A stretch of 64,000 bases of DNA from Selaginella moellendorffii (taxonomy: Eukaryota; Streptophyta; Lycopodiopsida; Selaginellales; Selaginellaceae): positions 565,160-629,159 of the forward strand of contig NW_003314287.1 of assembly GCF_000143415.4 (NCBI RefSeq), in the 5' to 3' direction. The notes under the pieces are model-generated. The model worked only from the letters and a program-made list of their open reading frames with translations, was not told the origin of the DNA and searched no databases. Below are positions 1 to 10,540 of this stretch, piece by piece. Made by a program: the position numbers and the translations under genes. How positions within the stretch are numbered: the stretch's first letter is position 1; each line of letters starts with the position of its first letter.

Positions 1-879
1 ATAATGTTGTGCATGGTTGGATGTGGAAGTAGAGTGCCACCATCACCTTGCCAGACCATGCAAGAGATGCAGCAAGAGCATTCATAACCCGGGTTCAAGG
101 TGAGATTCATTAATATTCCTTTACTAAGTTTCTAATGTATTTTATTTCAAGGTGAACAATCCGAATCTGAATCAGAGGAGGCGTGATGGCATGGTGTGAT
201 GGCGTGAGGTGTGACACCAAAAAGGAGGTGTCCACTAGCACTTAGGCTTATAATGGCGTGTGCCCTCATGCCATTTACTTAATCACCAAATATCTTTCTC
301 CCTTTGCACTAGTATATCTTAATACCGGTCTGAGAAATAGAATGGCATGTGCCCTCAAGCCTTTTACTAAATCACCTTTGAAAGAAATGCAAGCCTCTAT
401 GTCGTAAAAAAAAGGTACTAGAGAAATTCCTTAATAATATGAATGTTATTTAGTTTCATGAAAATACACTAAGGGTCAAATGAGTTAAATGACTTCTCCA
501 GACTAGCAATGCCTCTTGCTACACCTTCACAATTAGATTCGTTAGAAAAAGATAACATTGAATAATATCTAAATGTTCCCACCATTAAGTTATATGTCTG
601 GCTAATAGGAATGACGTTCATCTTGGAAAGCTCACCACACGCTCAATGAACAAACAAATAGTGTGTGCACGCATGCCATCGCTCTTCTTTAGCTTCAGAT
701 TCGGCTTGTTCACCTTGACAATGAGATTTATTATACAACCAGATGGACTCAGTCTGGACACAAAGTCATCGCGCTAGTCACCATGCCCCAGATATGTCTA
801 GCCTCTGGACAAAAAACATATAATTTCACGTCATTTTCAAATACTTGAAAATTTGTACCTAGTCCCATTTTACTGAATA
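1..879. other. Non-coding stretch with weak repeats
   Basis: No gene is recognisable here. A 36-bp unit at 252-287 is repeated in direct orientation at 341-376 with a few changes. A stretch around 152-196 is matched imperfectly in inverted orientation around 676-722, so 150-725 could be a decayed DNA transposon or foldback element. Neither repeat has clear ends or a target-site duplication. Confidence 0.4.
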
Positions 880-1298
880 AATCCCACTTTAACGAAATAG
901 AGCTTTTTTAGGACTCCATCTCAGATTCTTTCTTGGACTCTATTTCAGACTCCTTCTCAGACTCCTTCTTGGACTTCATTTTGGATTCCTTCTCAGACTC
1001 CTTCTTGGACTTCTCCTTAGACTCCATTTCGGATTCCTTCTTGGACTCGATTCTAACACTTTTATATGTCACGACACTTATCATGTATTAGTCCTTCTTG
1101 TGTCCCTTTTTACAGACTCATTCACTGATTGTTTCATACTCATTCTTTGAGCACTTTTTTCAAAGTTCCACTCCCGTCCTCAACTTTCCAAGTCAAAACT
1201 TTTGGTCCAAACATGTTACGCTTTGGACTTCCATTTCGACCCCTACCATATAACACCCTTTCAGCTCCACTTTGGGGCTTAGGGATTTGTGTCTTACA
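880..1298 (-). repeat. Partial LTR of the solo-LTR subfamily
   Basis: The last about 180 bp match the right end of the solo LTR at 32759-34427, including the terminal GTCTTACA (GTCTCACA there). The preceding 910-1050 is the degenerate GACTC-type tandem array seen in every copy of this LTR family. The left part of the LTR is missing. It abuts reverse-transcriptase sequence of relic B at 1299, so it looks like a separate, truncated insertion. Confidence 0.6.
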
Positions 1299-2649
1299 CC
1301 TTCATCAAGTGTTTAGCATGCTCCTTTAGTGTTTCACTATAGATCAGGATGTCATTAATATAAATGACCATGAAGTAATCCACATAAGGTACAAAAATGT
1401 GGTTTATTAGTGCCAAGAACATTATCAACGTATTACACAACCCAAAGTACATCACTAGGAACTCAAAGCTTGCATCCCTTATCCAATAGATTGTCTTATC
1501 AACATCTTCCTCTGCTGTCCTAATTTAATACTATTCTAACCTTAGATCAATTATCAAGAAGTATTTTGTCTTTCCCAACTTAGCAAACAAGTCTTATTTA
1601 TTCTTCTTCTTATACAATCAATTGCACATATCCATAGAGTGGCAAATCACTACCTTAGCACCCTCAACAAACTCAATCTTATATTTTATTGGTCAAATAG
1701 AGGGTAGTCTTGCCGATGACTCCTTTAGTATGGTATCTCAAAATTAGTCTAACATCTACTAAATCACAAAAGACACTTTCTATACTTCTGTTTTTTTATC
1801 ACTCCTCATTAAGAGTAAGCATAAAAATGCCATCTTGGTTCCTTTAGTGAGTTGTCCTCTCATGAAGACTAAGTTTAAGTAGAGGTCTTTAGCCTTATAT
1901 TCACTTATCTTTAGATCTTGGGCCTCCACTTTAGATCATTCTCCTTGGGTATTTACTAATACCACCAAGTTTTTATCTTGCCCATGCAAGGTTATCACAA
2001 ACCGATTGAACTAATTCATCCCAAAGATCATATCAAATCCTGTAGTGTCAAAAATGGTGAAATCCATGTCCATTTTTTATATCCTTACTTTTATTCTTGT
2101 TTGTTGAAGTACCTCATTGGTGCTTTGGGTACCTTAAAAAAACTCTATAGTCCTTGGTTTTCCTAACCATAGCACCATTAGTCCAGCTTGTTAGACTATA
2201 CCTACAACTACAAAATTATCCAAAGCACTCATGCTAATAAAAATCTTAACAAAGTTACCTTCGAGCTTCCCTGAGAGTGTTAGTAAATGTTGTGAATGGA
2301 TCTCTACTAAAGTTACTCATGTAATGAGTATAATTTTCAGTTAGAGACTGGATCACATACCTTAGTTTCGCCTTCATCCTACTTAATGGCCATATTAACT
2401 CTGGCCTTTTCTGGGTAGGGATATTCTCTCAAGTGTCCCACTTCACCATAATTGAACTATATGTTGTTCTCTATACTATTAGTAGACTTGATTTTCTTAT
2501 TGTTGGATTTGTCCCTTTTCACCTAAGTCCTTTATGTACTTGCTGTTTGGCCATTAGATTTGCTTTCCAAACCTTGAGGATTCATTCTTTGAGAAACTCT
2601 TTAAAAATTTCCCTTTTCCATGGATCTTTTGCTAAATATGACTCAAACC
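1299..2649 (-). mobile_element. Relic B, left part: decayed gypsy pol/gag
   Basis: This stretch is a decayed homologue of 7120 to about 8645 in element A and lies on the same strand. Reverse transcriptase is recognisable near 1299-1440 (the YIND-type active site reads on the minus strand near 1360), the protease region near 1860-2400 and the zinc-knuckle/gag end near 2430-2640. Stops and small deletions are frequent and composition is more AT-rich than in element A, so it is older. The homology stops at 2649 where the LTR of element A begins and resumes near 10545, which indicates that A inserted into B. Confidence 0.7.
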
Positions 2650-4117
2650 TGTAAGCCACAAATTTTTCCTTTCCAATTTGCCAGTTTACCTCGTCTATCC
2701 AATCAACACCGCCTTGGCTTTAGCTAAGTTCCCTTGCTAAGGTTCCTGCCTATTGTACCAGCTCCTACTTGGTCCTACTTAGTTTCAGCTACTCACTATA
2801 CGAGTAATAGAGCATTAGCCATCCATCCACAAGTTCCCAAATCTCTCCCAATCCCCCTTCCCAGGTTAGACTGTACTTAAGCTTCAGCTACACTCCCCAC
2901 AAGCACAACCAGCCAAGCACACCAAGCCTCCAGGTTCCTAACATCCCTTGGTATAACAAAACTTGATCATGGGACCCTCTAAATCCCAAGCTTTAGTGCA
3001 ACACTTGCTTTGGGACACCAAGGCAAAACACCGTGGCCTAACGGCCCAATATGGGCACCTCTACCCCCCCACTTCCATCCTAAAGGGAAGGCCCAAGCCC
3101 CTAAGAAGGGCGAGGACCAATGAGCTGTAAGGTGCTCAAGTGGGGCACCACTCCACATGAGCCACGAGCACCACAGTCGGTTTCCCTTTTGGAAGTGGGA
3201 GCTGCTCTTGAGCATTTCCTTGGGTGACCCCTCCAGCACCACCAAAGTCCATGCTCACACCCACTCAAGGCCCCTCAGCCCCAATCTCAACCTCAAGTCA
3301 GTTTGGAAGCACCATTGGAGAGTTCCTTCAAGATTGGTTCCTAGACCTCACTATCCTTACTATACTTTTGGTACCCCCTACAGCCCCCCCCTCCCCCCCC
3401 CTTGGGAGATACACGGTTTGGGCTTTCACCCCTTGACTTAGTCTTGGACTCAATCTTGGACTTGATCTCAGACCCGACTTTAGACTTGGTCTCGGACTTG
3501 ATCTCAGACCCAATCTCAGACTTGACCTCAGACTCGATCTCGGACTCTATCTCAAACTCAGTCTCCAACTCAATCTCTAAGTCAGCCTTAGACTCCATCC
3601 TGGACTCTATCTTGAACTCAGTCTCAGTGTCGGTCTTGGACTCGATCTTAGACTCGGTCCCATCCGATGAACTCTTTGTCATTTCAGTCATGCTTTCGGG
3701 GATCCTTTAGCCTATGACCCTCGAGGAGTTGGTTCCTTACAACTCCACCACCCATAGAAGAAGTTCGATGCCCACAACATCTCTCGAACATCTCTTTTTA
3801 TCTTATGACTTGTTGACCATGTCTCCTGGGGCATCCCCCCACTTAGCAGTGTGCCTAAGTTAGCCTCTCTGGCCAAGAGCCCATGACAATGGAATATAAG
3901 TGTCCCTATACCCCTCATCTCACCATGCCCTAGTATGGGGTCGGGACTTGAACCTAGCCTTGCTTTACTATGGGGTTGGGACTTAAACTCAACCTTCGTA
4001 GAATACATCTACAGATTCAACATCCCCGTGGGGAGTCGGGCGTAGTGCCCTATGCCTGGTCTACCTAGCTAACCCATGCTAAATAGCTTACCTTCGGCGC
4101 GCCTTTGGGTCCCAACA
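2650..4117 (-). repeat. 3' LTR of element A
   Basis: On the plus strand it begins TGTAAGCC, identical to the start of the 5' LTR copy at 9597, and ends CCCAACA near 4117, so it is bounded by TG...CA on the element strand. It contains a C-rich homopolymer tract near 3385-3402 and the GACTC-type tandem array at about 3424-3665. The outer end at 4117 was chosen from the TG and the change to element-internal sequence and may be off by a few bases. Confidence 0.65.
3424..3665. repeat. GACTC-type tandem array inside the 3' LTR
   Basis: Degenerate 6- and 12-bp units of the form (T/C)GGACTCGATCT or CAGACTC repeat for about 240 bp. Because the unit is a multiple of three, both strands stay open: one reads as Ser/Asp/Leu repeats, the other as Glu/Ser/Lys repeats. 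These frames are by-products of the repeat and I do not annotate them as genes. The same array occurs in all the related LTRs in the window. Confidence 0.75.
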
Positions 4118-4149
4118 TATGCCATTGCTCAACTTCATAAATTGATACT

Positions 4150-4807
4150 TTAATTGAACTTTGCATAAGTATATAGAGTTCTGCCTTGCAGAAATTCCCC
4201 CATTAGATCTCGCGCATTTGCTAGGTTCTCCTTTGGTTCCCATGTTGCTTCACAGTGTGGAAATCCATTCCACTTCACATGGAATTCTCTCACCTCGCGT
4301 CCTTGTTGCTTGCTCTTGCGCGCATTGAGGATGGCCTCGACTTCATATTCCTCTTCCCCAGGTAAATGTCTTACTTGGTCCTTGCAAAGCAGATCCTCAA
4401 AGTACGGCTTGAGTAAGTTCATGTGGAACATTGGATGCATCTTCCCCAACTCTCGAGGAAGTCAGAGGCGGTAAGCCACTTTACCGATTCATGTCTCAAT
4501 CTCGTAAGGCCCCACGAACCTGCTTAAGGAACTCAAGATCAATTCATTTCCAGAAATATATGCATTTTTACCTTTGGGTCAACTTCCAACTAATCCCACC
4601 TGGTAGCCTGAGGTTCTTGGTGTTCAGCCACACTTTCTCCCTAGCTTGGAACTCTACATCCCGATACTTTTGGTTCGCATACTTGGTTTGCCTTTGTTGA
4701 GCCCGTTCCAAGGAATTCCTCACTAGATTCCAAATGTTGAGTTTTTCTACCGTGAATGCCTCCACTGCGGGTAACTCTCCATGATACTCGACCACACCGA
4801 GTTCCAC
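4150..4807 (-). pseudogene. Integrase C-terminal region and chromodomain of element A
   Basis: The minus-strand piece 4449-4150 encodes the end of the polyprotein with a chromodomain: YEVEAILNARK, then HVKWNGFPHCEATWEPKENL, closing with an acidic/hydrophobic helix. The preceding piece, 4807-4568, reads as integrase C-terminal sequence (ERAQQRQTKYANQKYRD, VWLNTKNLRLPG). The two lie in different frames, so at least one frameshift separates them. Chromodomains of this kind bind modified histone tails and direct integration to heterochromatin. Confidence 0.75.
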
Positions 4808-4923
4808 AGGACCTTCAATAACTCACCCATTGATGATTTCCCATGGACTCACCCTGATACTCGAGTGTGGTGAGTTGTTATAACACATTTCCACAAGTCC
4901 CAAATGACTTACCTAATCGGTCT

Positions 4924-5511
4924 GTATAAGCAACCAAAGGGAACGACTTGAGAGACGATCCGTTGGGGTTCAAATATAGAGGGAAAGGGCCCATGAACAA
5001 GAGTGCACCCCCTTTTCCAATCGGTTGAGGATCTTGGGATACTTGAGGTTAAGCGTCCTTCGGTTTGAATAGTACCCGGATGGGTGACCTCCCGGGAGCT
5101 CCAAACTCAGGAGCTTACACGGGTCCCAGGTCCGACTCTATTGGTTGGCTAGGGGAATCACACCACATGTTGATTGACATTTAGCTGGTCCAGTTTGCTC
5201 CCACTGGGCTTGACCCGAGGGGCAGGGTGTCAAGAGAGCAAGGCTCTGGGGAGAGTTGCGGCTCTCAACTTCCGTTCACGAGGGTGTGAACTTGCAGGGA
5301 AGCGTGGTGAATTGTAAGCAACCAAAGGGAACGACTTGAGAGACGATCCATTAGGGTTCAAATATAGAGGGAAAGGGCCCATGAACAAGAATGCACCCCC
5401 TTTTCCAATTGGTTAAGAGTCTTAGGATATTTGGGGTTAAGTGTCCTTGGGTTTAAATAGTACTGGGCTGGGTGATCTCCCGGGAAGTCTAAACTCAGGA
5501 GTTTATAGTTT
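4924..5511. mobile_element. Small LTR-like (TRIM-like) insertion in integrase
   Basis: Two direct repeats of about 190 bp (about 4924-5116 and 5316-5511) flank about 200 bp of non-coding sequence. The better-preserved repeat ends carry the inverted pair TGTAAGC...GCTTACA. The 5-bp sequence GGTCT occurs immediately before (4919-4923) and after (5512-5516), as expected of a target-site duplication. The surrounding integrase reading resumes across it. No protein is encoded, so it is non-autonomous. A more decayed relative lies at 53590-54060. Confidence 0.6.
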
Positions 5512-6248
5512 GGTCTCCCAAGACATAGCATTGCAAATAATCCTCCAACTGCCTATTCACCTTTTCCGTTTGACAATGTCTGTCTGTCAAGAAGTGTTAG
5601 TGCCATTAAACTTGACTATTCACCCTTTCTGTTTGTCTGTCTGTCAAGAAGTGTTAGTGCCATTAAACTTGCTTAATATCCAATACCTGTCTATGGGTGA
5701 TAGGCTTTGTTGAATTTCAACTTGGTGCGATACTGTTCCAAGAGAGTTCTCTAGAACCTATTGGTGAAGATCTTATCTTGATCTAAAATGATCTCTTCTG
5801 GCCCTCCCCGCACTCGAACTACTTGTTTGAAAAATAACTTCGCCACACCGTCCACATTCACTTCCGTTGTGGTGGGTATGAAATGTGCCATCTTTGAAAA
5901 TCGGTCCACCACCACGAATATTGCATCAAACCCCTCACTTGGGATGAAGTCCATCGTAAGACATTTCCACGGACAATCTGGAATTGGGATGCTTTGTAAC
6001 AAGCCCCCACTAGCCTTATTCACGGCTTTAACCTACTGACATGTTGGACATGTCTTTATATAGTCTTGGACGTCCTTAGCCATCCCTGGCCAGTGGTACT
6101 TCCTTTTGAGTAAACCCATTGTCTTGGGCACTTTGCCGTGTCCCGCAAGAGGTCCGTTATGACACTCTTCTAAGGCTACCTTCCTTAGTTCCCCTTCTGG
6201 AATATACACCCTCATTTGCTTGTAATAGATGAGTCCATTGTGTTCCAC
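5512..6248 (-). pseudogene. Integrase core of element A (broken)
   Basis: The piece 6248-6033 carries the zinc-binding HHCC region (HNGPLAGHGKVPKT, YHWPGMAKDVQDYIKTCPTCQ). The next piece, 6023-5751, starts the catalytic core (DFIPSEGFDAIFVVVDRFSKMAHF, with the first catalytic Asp in the DFIP segment). Stops separate the pieces and the rest of the core is interrupted by the 4924-5511 insertion. The protein is therefore not functional. Confidence 0.75.
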
Positions 6249-6284
6249 ATAGCCCGTTTTCTCTTCCGTTGGTAGCTCACCTTT

Positions 6285-6830
6285 CTAGTGAGCTTCCTGT
6301 GCCTCCAGATTCCTTAGCAACACTTCTTGTGCTAAACCATCATTCTTATATGCTGTCCACACGTCATCCCAAAAGGTTGTTATTGCGCTGGATATCACTA
6401 ACTTAAAGCTCACTTTTCGACTTAGTGCATCCGCCACGACGTTGCTCTTCCTAAGCTTGTACAAAATCTTGCAATCAAACTCGGCCAAAGCATTGGCCCA
6501 CCGACCCTGTTTCCCTCTTAGGTTGGGCTGTGACAAAAAATGTTTTGTTGCCACATTGTCTGTATAAACCTTAAAGTGTCTCCCAAGGTAGTGTTGCCAC
6601 TCCTTGAATGCCTTGACCACCACAAACAATTCCTTCTTATGGGCAGGCCACTTCCGTTGAGTCTTGTCCAACTTCTTTGAGAAGAACGCTACTGGATGGT
6701 TGTCTTGCTTCAAAATTGCACCCAATGCAAAGTCTAAAGCATCCATTTCTACCTCAAAGTCTTTACTAAAGTTTAGTAATGCCAACATGAGAGCCTTCCT
6801 CAACTTCCCTTTGAGGTGGACAAATGCCAC
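6285..6830 (-). pseudogene. RNase H region of element A
   Basis: This piece reads as the gypsy RNase H domain that follows reverse transcriptase: FEVEMDALDFALGAILKQ, HPVAFFSKKLDKTQRKWPAHKKEL, HFKVYTDNVATKHFL and LRKSNVVADALSRK. It begins and ends at stops. Its order between reverse transcriptase (higher coordinates) and integrase (lower) fits a Ty3/gypsy element on the minus strand. Confidence 0.75.
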
Positions 6831-7097
6831 TTTGCATTCTACTGTTTATACCATCTTCCCTTTTCCCGTTTGGTCCGTTAAGGGTAGAGTTACTCTCAAA
6901 TAGTGTTTGATAAACTTTCGGTAGTAGTTGCATAGCCCCAAGAATGCCCTTAACTCGTGTACATTCGATGGTCGCTCCCAATCCTAGATCGCTTGGACCT
7001 TCTCAAGGTCCACCTTGAGCCCGTCCTTACCCACCACATGCCCGAGAAACTTTACCTCTTGTTAAGCAAAGTCACATTTATTCTCTTTAGCATACAA

Positions 7098-7848
7098 CTA
7101 GTGTTCCCTTAATTTCTCAAACACCTTCATCAAGTGTTCGACATGCTCCTCTAGCGTTTCACTATAGATCAGGATGTCATTAATGTAGACGACTATGAAG
7201 TGATCCAAATAGGGTATAAAGATGTGGTTCATCAACGCCAAAAACATTGCTGGTGCATTGCACAGCCCAAAGGGCATCACTAGAAACTCAAAGCTCCCAT
7301 ACTTTGTCTAACAAGTTGTCTTCTCAACATCTTCCTCTGCTACCCTAATTTGGTAGTATCCTAACCTTAGGTCAGTATTTTGCTTTTCCCAACCTATTGA
7401 ATAGGTCCTCAATCCTTGGCAAATGGTATTTGTTCTTCTTTGTATACTTGTTAAACAACTGATAGTTTATGCACATGCGCATAGATCCATCTTTCTTTTT
7501 CACAAATAACACTAGCGCCCTATATAGCGACTTGCTCAACTTAACATACCCTTTGTCCACCAACTCCTCTAGTTGGTGCTTAAGCTCCTTGAGTTCTTTT
7601 TTGTTCAAATGATAGGGGGGATGAACCACTGCCTCAACACCCTTGACCAGCTCAATTTTATGTTCTATCAGTCGTGCAAGGGGCAACCCCACCGGTACCT
7701 CCTTCGGCATGGTATCCTGGAATTGGTCCAACACCCACTGTATCACTAAAGGTACTTCTGTTCCCATCTTTTTGTCACTCATCACCGAGAGTAAGCACAA
7801 AAATGTTGCCTTAGTTCCTTTAGTGAGTTGTCCTCTCATGGACACCAT
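7098..7848 (-). pseudogene. Reverse transcriptase of element A (broken)
   Basis: The piece 7848-7372 carries the fingers ([35 protein letters not shown]) and 7280-7098 the palm ([39 protein letters not shown]). A frameshift and stops separate them. The active-site box reads YIND instead of the usual Y-x-D-D, so the first of the two adjacent aspartates is Asn. Relic B has the same YIND, so the change predates their divergence or is usual for this lineage. Confidence 0.75.
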
Positions 7849-7957
7849 GTTTAGGCAGGAATCTTTAGCCTTGCATTGCCCTACCTTTAGATCCTAGGCC
7901 TCCACCCTGGATCTTCTTCCTTGGGCATTCGCTAGTACCACAACGTTCTTACCTTGG

Positions 7958-8455
7958 CTATGCAGAGGCTACCACGAACCAATTGAACCAATTCATCTCG
8001 AAGATCACGTTAAATCCTGCCATGTCCAACACGGTGAAATCCATGTCTACTTTCCATGTCCCTACTTCGACTCTCGCTTGTTGAAGTACCTCATCAATGC
8101 TTTGGCTACCTTGAACAAACTCTATAGTCCTTGGTTCGCCCAACTGCTGCACCATTAGTCCGGCTTGCCAGACTATGTCTGCAGCCATAAAATTATCCGA
8201 AGCACCCATGTCAATAAGGATAAAGTAAACAAAGCTACCTCCGAGCTTCCCTCGGAGGGCTAGTAAATGTCGTGAATGACTCTCTACCAAATTTGCTAGT
8301 GTAATGAGTAACTTTGAGCTAGGCATTGGATCACATACCTTAATTTGAATTTCACCCGACTTAATAGCCATATTGGCTCTGGCCTTCTTCGAGTAGGGAC
8401 ATTCCCTTGAAAAGTGTCCTGCTTCACCGCAGTTGTAGCATACGTTGTTTCCCAT
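7958..8455 (-). pseudogene. Zinc knuckle and aspartic protease of element A
   Basis: The piece opens with a CCHC knuckle (CYNCGEAGHFSREC, spacing C-x2-C-x4-H-x4-C), the nucleocapsid end of gag. It is followed by a retropepsin-like region with the active-site loop FILIDMGASDNFM. The motif is normally D-(S/T)-G; here it is DMG. Downstream TVLDMAGFNVIFEMNWF matches the usual second half of these proteases. Confidence 0.7.
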
Positions 8456-8524
8456 GCTGCTAACTAACTTGCTCTTCTTATCTGTGGGTTTGTCTCTTTT
8501 TGTTTAACTCCCCCACGTACTTGC

Positions 8525-9570
8525 TCACTGGCCACAGGATTTGCCTTTCCGGAACCCCGAGGACTCATTCTTAGAGAAACTCTTCTTGAATTTCCCTTTG
8601 TTATGCATTCCCCTTGGTTTGGCCCCTTTGCTAAACGTGGACCCCGACCCCGTCGTGTTCCCCTTTCGCAGGTTATCGTTGAAATGCACCTTGATTGCCA
8701 CATCCAACGCTTCTTTGTAGTTAGTCGGGTTCCAACGCATCACCTCACTGTGAGCCCAGGTTTGCAAGCCTGATATGAAGGCATGGAATGCATCCATATC
8801 CCCCATGTCCGTGACCAGTATCCTCTTTGCCATAAACCCATTCACATACTCCTGAATGGTTCTAGTCTGCTTTAGCCTACTCAGTTCGTCTTTTAGATGC
8901 AAAGTAGCATTCGGAGGAATGTAAGTCGTGCGGATCCTTGCCTTCATCATTTCCCAAGTGGCCACCAGTCCTTCGTTAGCCTCTGTCATTCTCCACCAAG
9001 ACTTGGCATTATCTGCCAAGTATGTTTTTGCACATGGGACTTTCTGTGAGCTCGGTAACTGCAACGCTTGGAAGTAGTCCTCCATATCATAAAACCAATC
9101 CTCCACCACCTTATAGTCATTCACTCCCTTGAAGACCAGTGGGGGCTTTGGTTTGTACTTGGGAACTGCCTAAGGGACTGATTCCACTTTGGTCTGTTCG
9201 ACCTTGTTTAGTTTTGCCTCAATCCCTGCCGAAGGGTCCGCATCTTCTACCTTGCCAGCATCCGCAGTCTTTTGCCTTTTCTTTGCTTCTTGTCACGCTT
9301 TAGCTTTCGTATGAGAGTCTCCAGTAGGGCATTGGTTTGTGCTAATTGTCCTTCTAAAACGTCCAATCGAGCCTTGGACAACCAAACCTTACCACCTGAC
9401 TCCTGTTTGGAAGTTTCCTTACTAGAGTCCTCCTCATGCAAGGATTCCTCATTCATAGCCTCTTGTTCGACCAAAGGCTCCAGCTCTAGAGAAGGTTCCG
9501 TTTCCGCCTTGATTTTTTTTTGCCCTACCTTTGCCATCTCCCAGCAATCCACCTCTATCCTTTGCTAGAA
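8525..9570 (-). pseudogene. Gag of element A
   Basis: The piece 9124-8525 (199 residues) matches the retrotransposon gag domain: DWFYDMEDYFQALQL, KSWWRMTEANEG, IQEYVNGFMAKRI, then a basic Gly/Lys/Ser-rich tail. The upstream piece, 9552-9247, is an acidic, probably coiled-coil N-terminal segment with a basic end (LAQTNALLETLIRKLKRDKK). Stops separate the two. It begins just downstream of the primer-binding site, as expected. Confidence 0.7.
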
Positions 9571-9580
9571 CTGAGGAAAA

Positions 9581-9593
9581 AGCTCTGATACCA
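9581..9593 (-). other. Primer-binding site of element A (initiator tRNA-Met type)
   Basis: On the minus strand the bases read TGGTATCAGAGCT, the standard plant primer-binding sequence complementary to the 3' end of initiator tRNA-Met. It sits 3 bp inside the TGTAAGCC end of the 5' LTR, which fixes both the LTR boundary and the element's orientation. Confidence 0.85.
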
Positions 9594-9596
9594 AAT

Positions 9597-10540
9597 TGTA
9601 AGCCACAAATTTTTCCTTTCCAATTTGCCAACTTACCTCGTCTATCCGACCAACACCGCCTTGGCTTTAGCTAAGTTCCTTCGCTAAGGTTCCCGCCTAT
9701 TGTACCAGCTCCTCCTTGATCCTATTTAGTTTCAGCTACTCATTGCATGAGCAACGGAGCGTTAGCCATCCATCCACGGATTCCCAAATCTCTCCCAATC
9801 CCCCTCCCCGGGTTAAACTGGACTTAAGGTTCGGCTACACTCCCCATAGGCAAAAGTAGCCAAGCACACCAAGCCTTCAGGTTCCTAACATCCCTTGGTA
9901 CAACAAGACTTAATCATGAGACCCTCTAAATCCCAAGCTTTGGGTGCAACACTTGCTTCGGGACACTAGGGCGAAACACTGTGGCCTAATGCCCCGGTAT
10001 GAGTACCTCTACCCCTCCACTTCCATCCCGAAGGGAAGTCCCAAGCCCCTAGGAAGGGCGAGGACCAATGAGCTATAAGGTACTCAAGTGGGGCACCACT
10101 CCACATGAGTTGGGAGCACTGCAGTCGGTTTCCCTTTTGGAAGTGGGAGCTGCTCTTGAGCACTTCCTTGGGTGACCCCTCTGGCACCACCTGAGTCATG
10201 CTCACTCCCACTCAAGGCCCCTTAGCCCCAGTCTCAACCTCAAGTCAGTTTGGAAGCACCACTGGAGAGTTCCTTCAAGACTAGTTCCTGGACCTTATAT
10301 CCCTACTATACTTTTGGACTCGATCTCAGGCCCAACTTCGGAATCGGTCTCGAACTTGATCTCGGACCCAATCTCGGACTCGACTTTGGACTCGACCTTG
10401 GACTCGGTCTCGGACCCGATCTCAGACTCGAATTTGGACTCGACCTCGGACTCGGTCTCGGACCTGATCCCGGATCTCAGACTCTGTCTTGAACTCAATC
10501 TCGAACTCGGTCTCCGAGTCGGCCTCGGACTCAAATAAAC
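9597..10540 (-). repeat. 5' LTR of element A, truncated
   Basis: It aligns with 2650 to about 3690 of the 3' LTR, including the same early sequence, the TATACTTTTGG box and the GACTC-type array (about 10315-10525). It then stops near 10535-10545, lacking about 430 bp present in the 3' LTR. Relic B gag follows directly. The truncated part is the outer, U3 side, so this LTR would have lost its upstream promoter region. Confidence 0.65.

Larger units (their letters stand above)
2650..10540 (-). mobile_element. Element A: Ty3/gypsy chromovirus, decayed, 5' LTR truncated
   Basis: Read on the minus strand the order is 5' LTR (10540-9597), PBS (9593-9581), gag, zinc knuckle, protease, reverse transcriptase, RNase H, integrase, chromodomain and 3' LTR (4117-2650). 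That order with a terminal chromodomain is diagnostic of chromoviruses. Every coding domain contains stops or frameshifts, and integrase is split by a 588-bp insertion, so the copy cannot be autonomous. The 3' LTR is about 1468 bp, but the matching 5' LTR stops after about 940 bp where gag of relic B begins. The missing part was probably removed by a deletion across the A/B junction. Confidence 0.8.

Noticed and set aside
152-722. Inverted-repeat DNA transposon
   Set aside because: The matching segments are short and imperfect, with no ends or target duplication, so only the repeat is noted.
3328-3710. Long overlapping frames rich in Ser/Asp or Glu/Ser on both strands, also at 10295-10540, 33699-34456 and 63544-63926
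   Set aside because: They are the two strands of a tandem array whose unit is a multiple of three, inside LTRs; there is no start context, domain or conservation.
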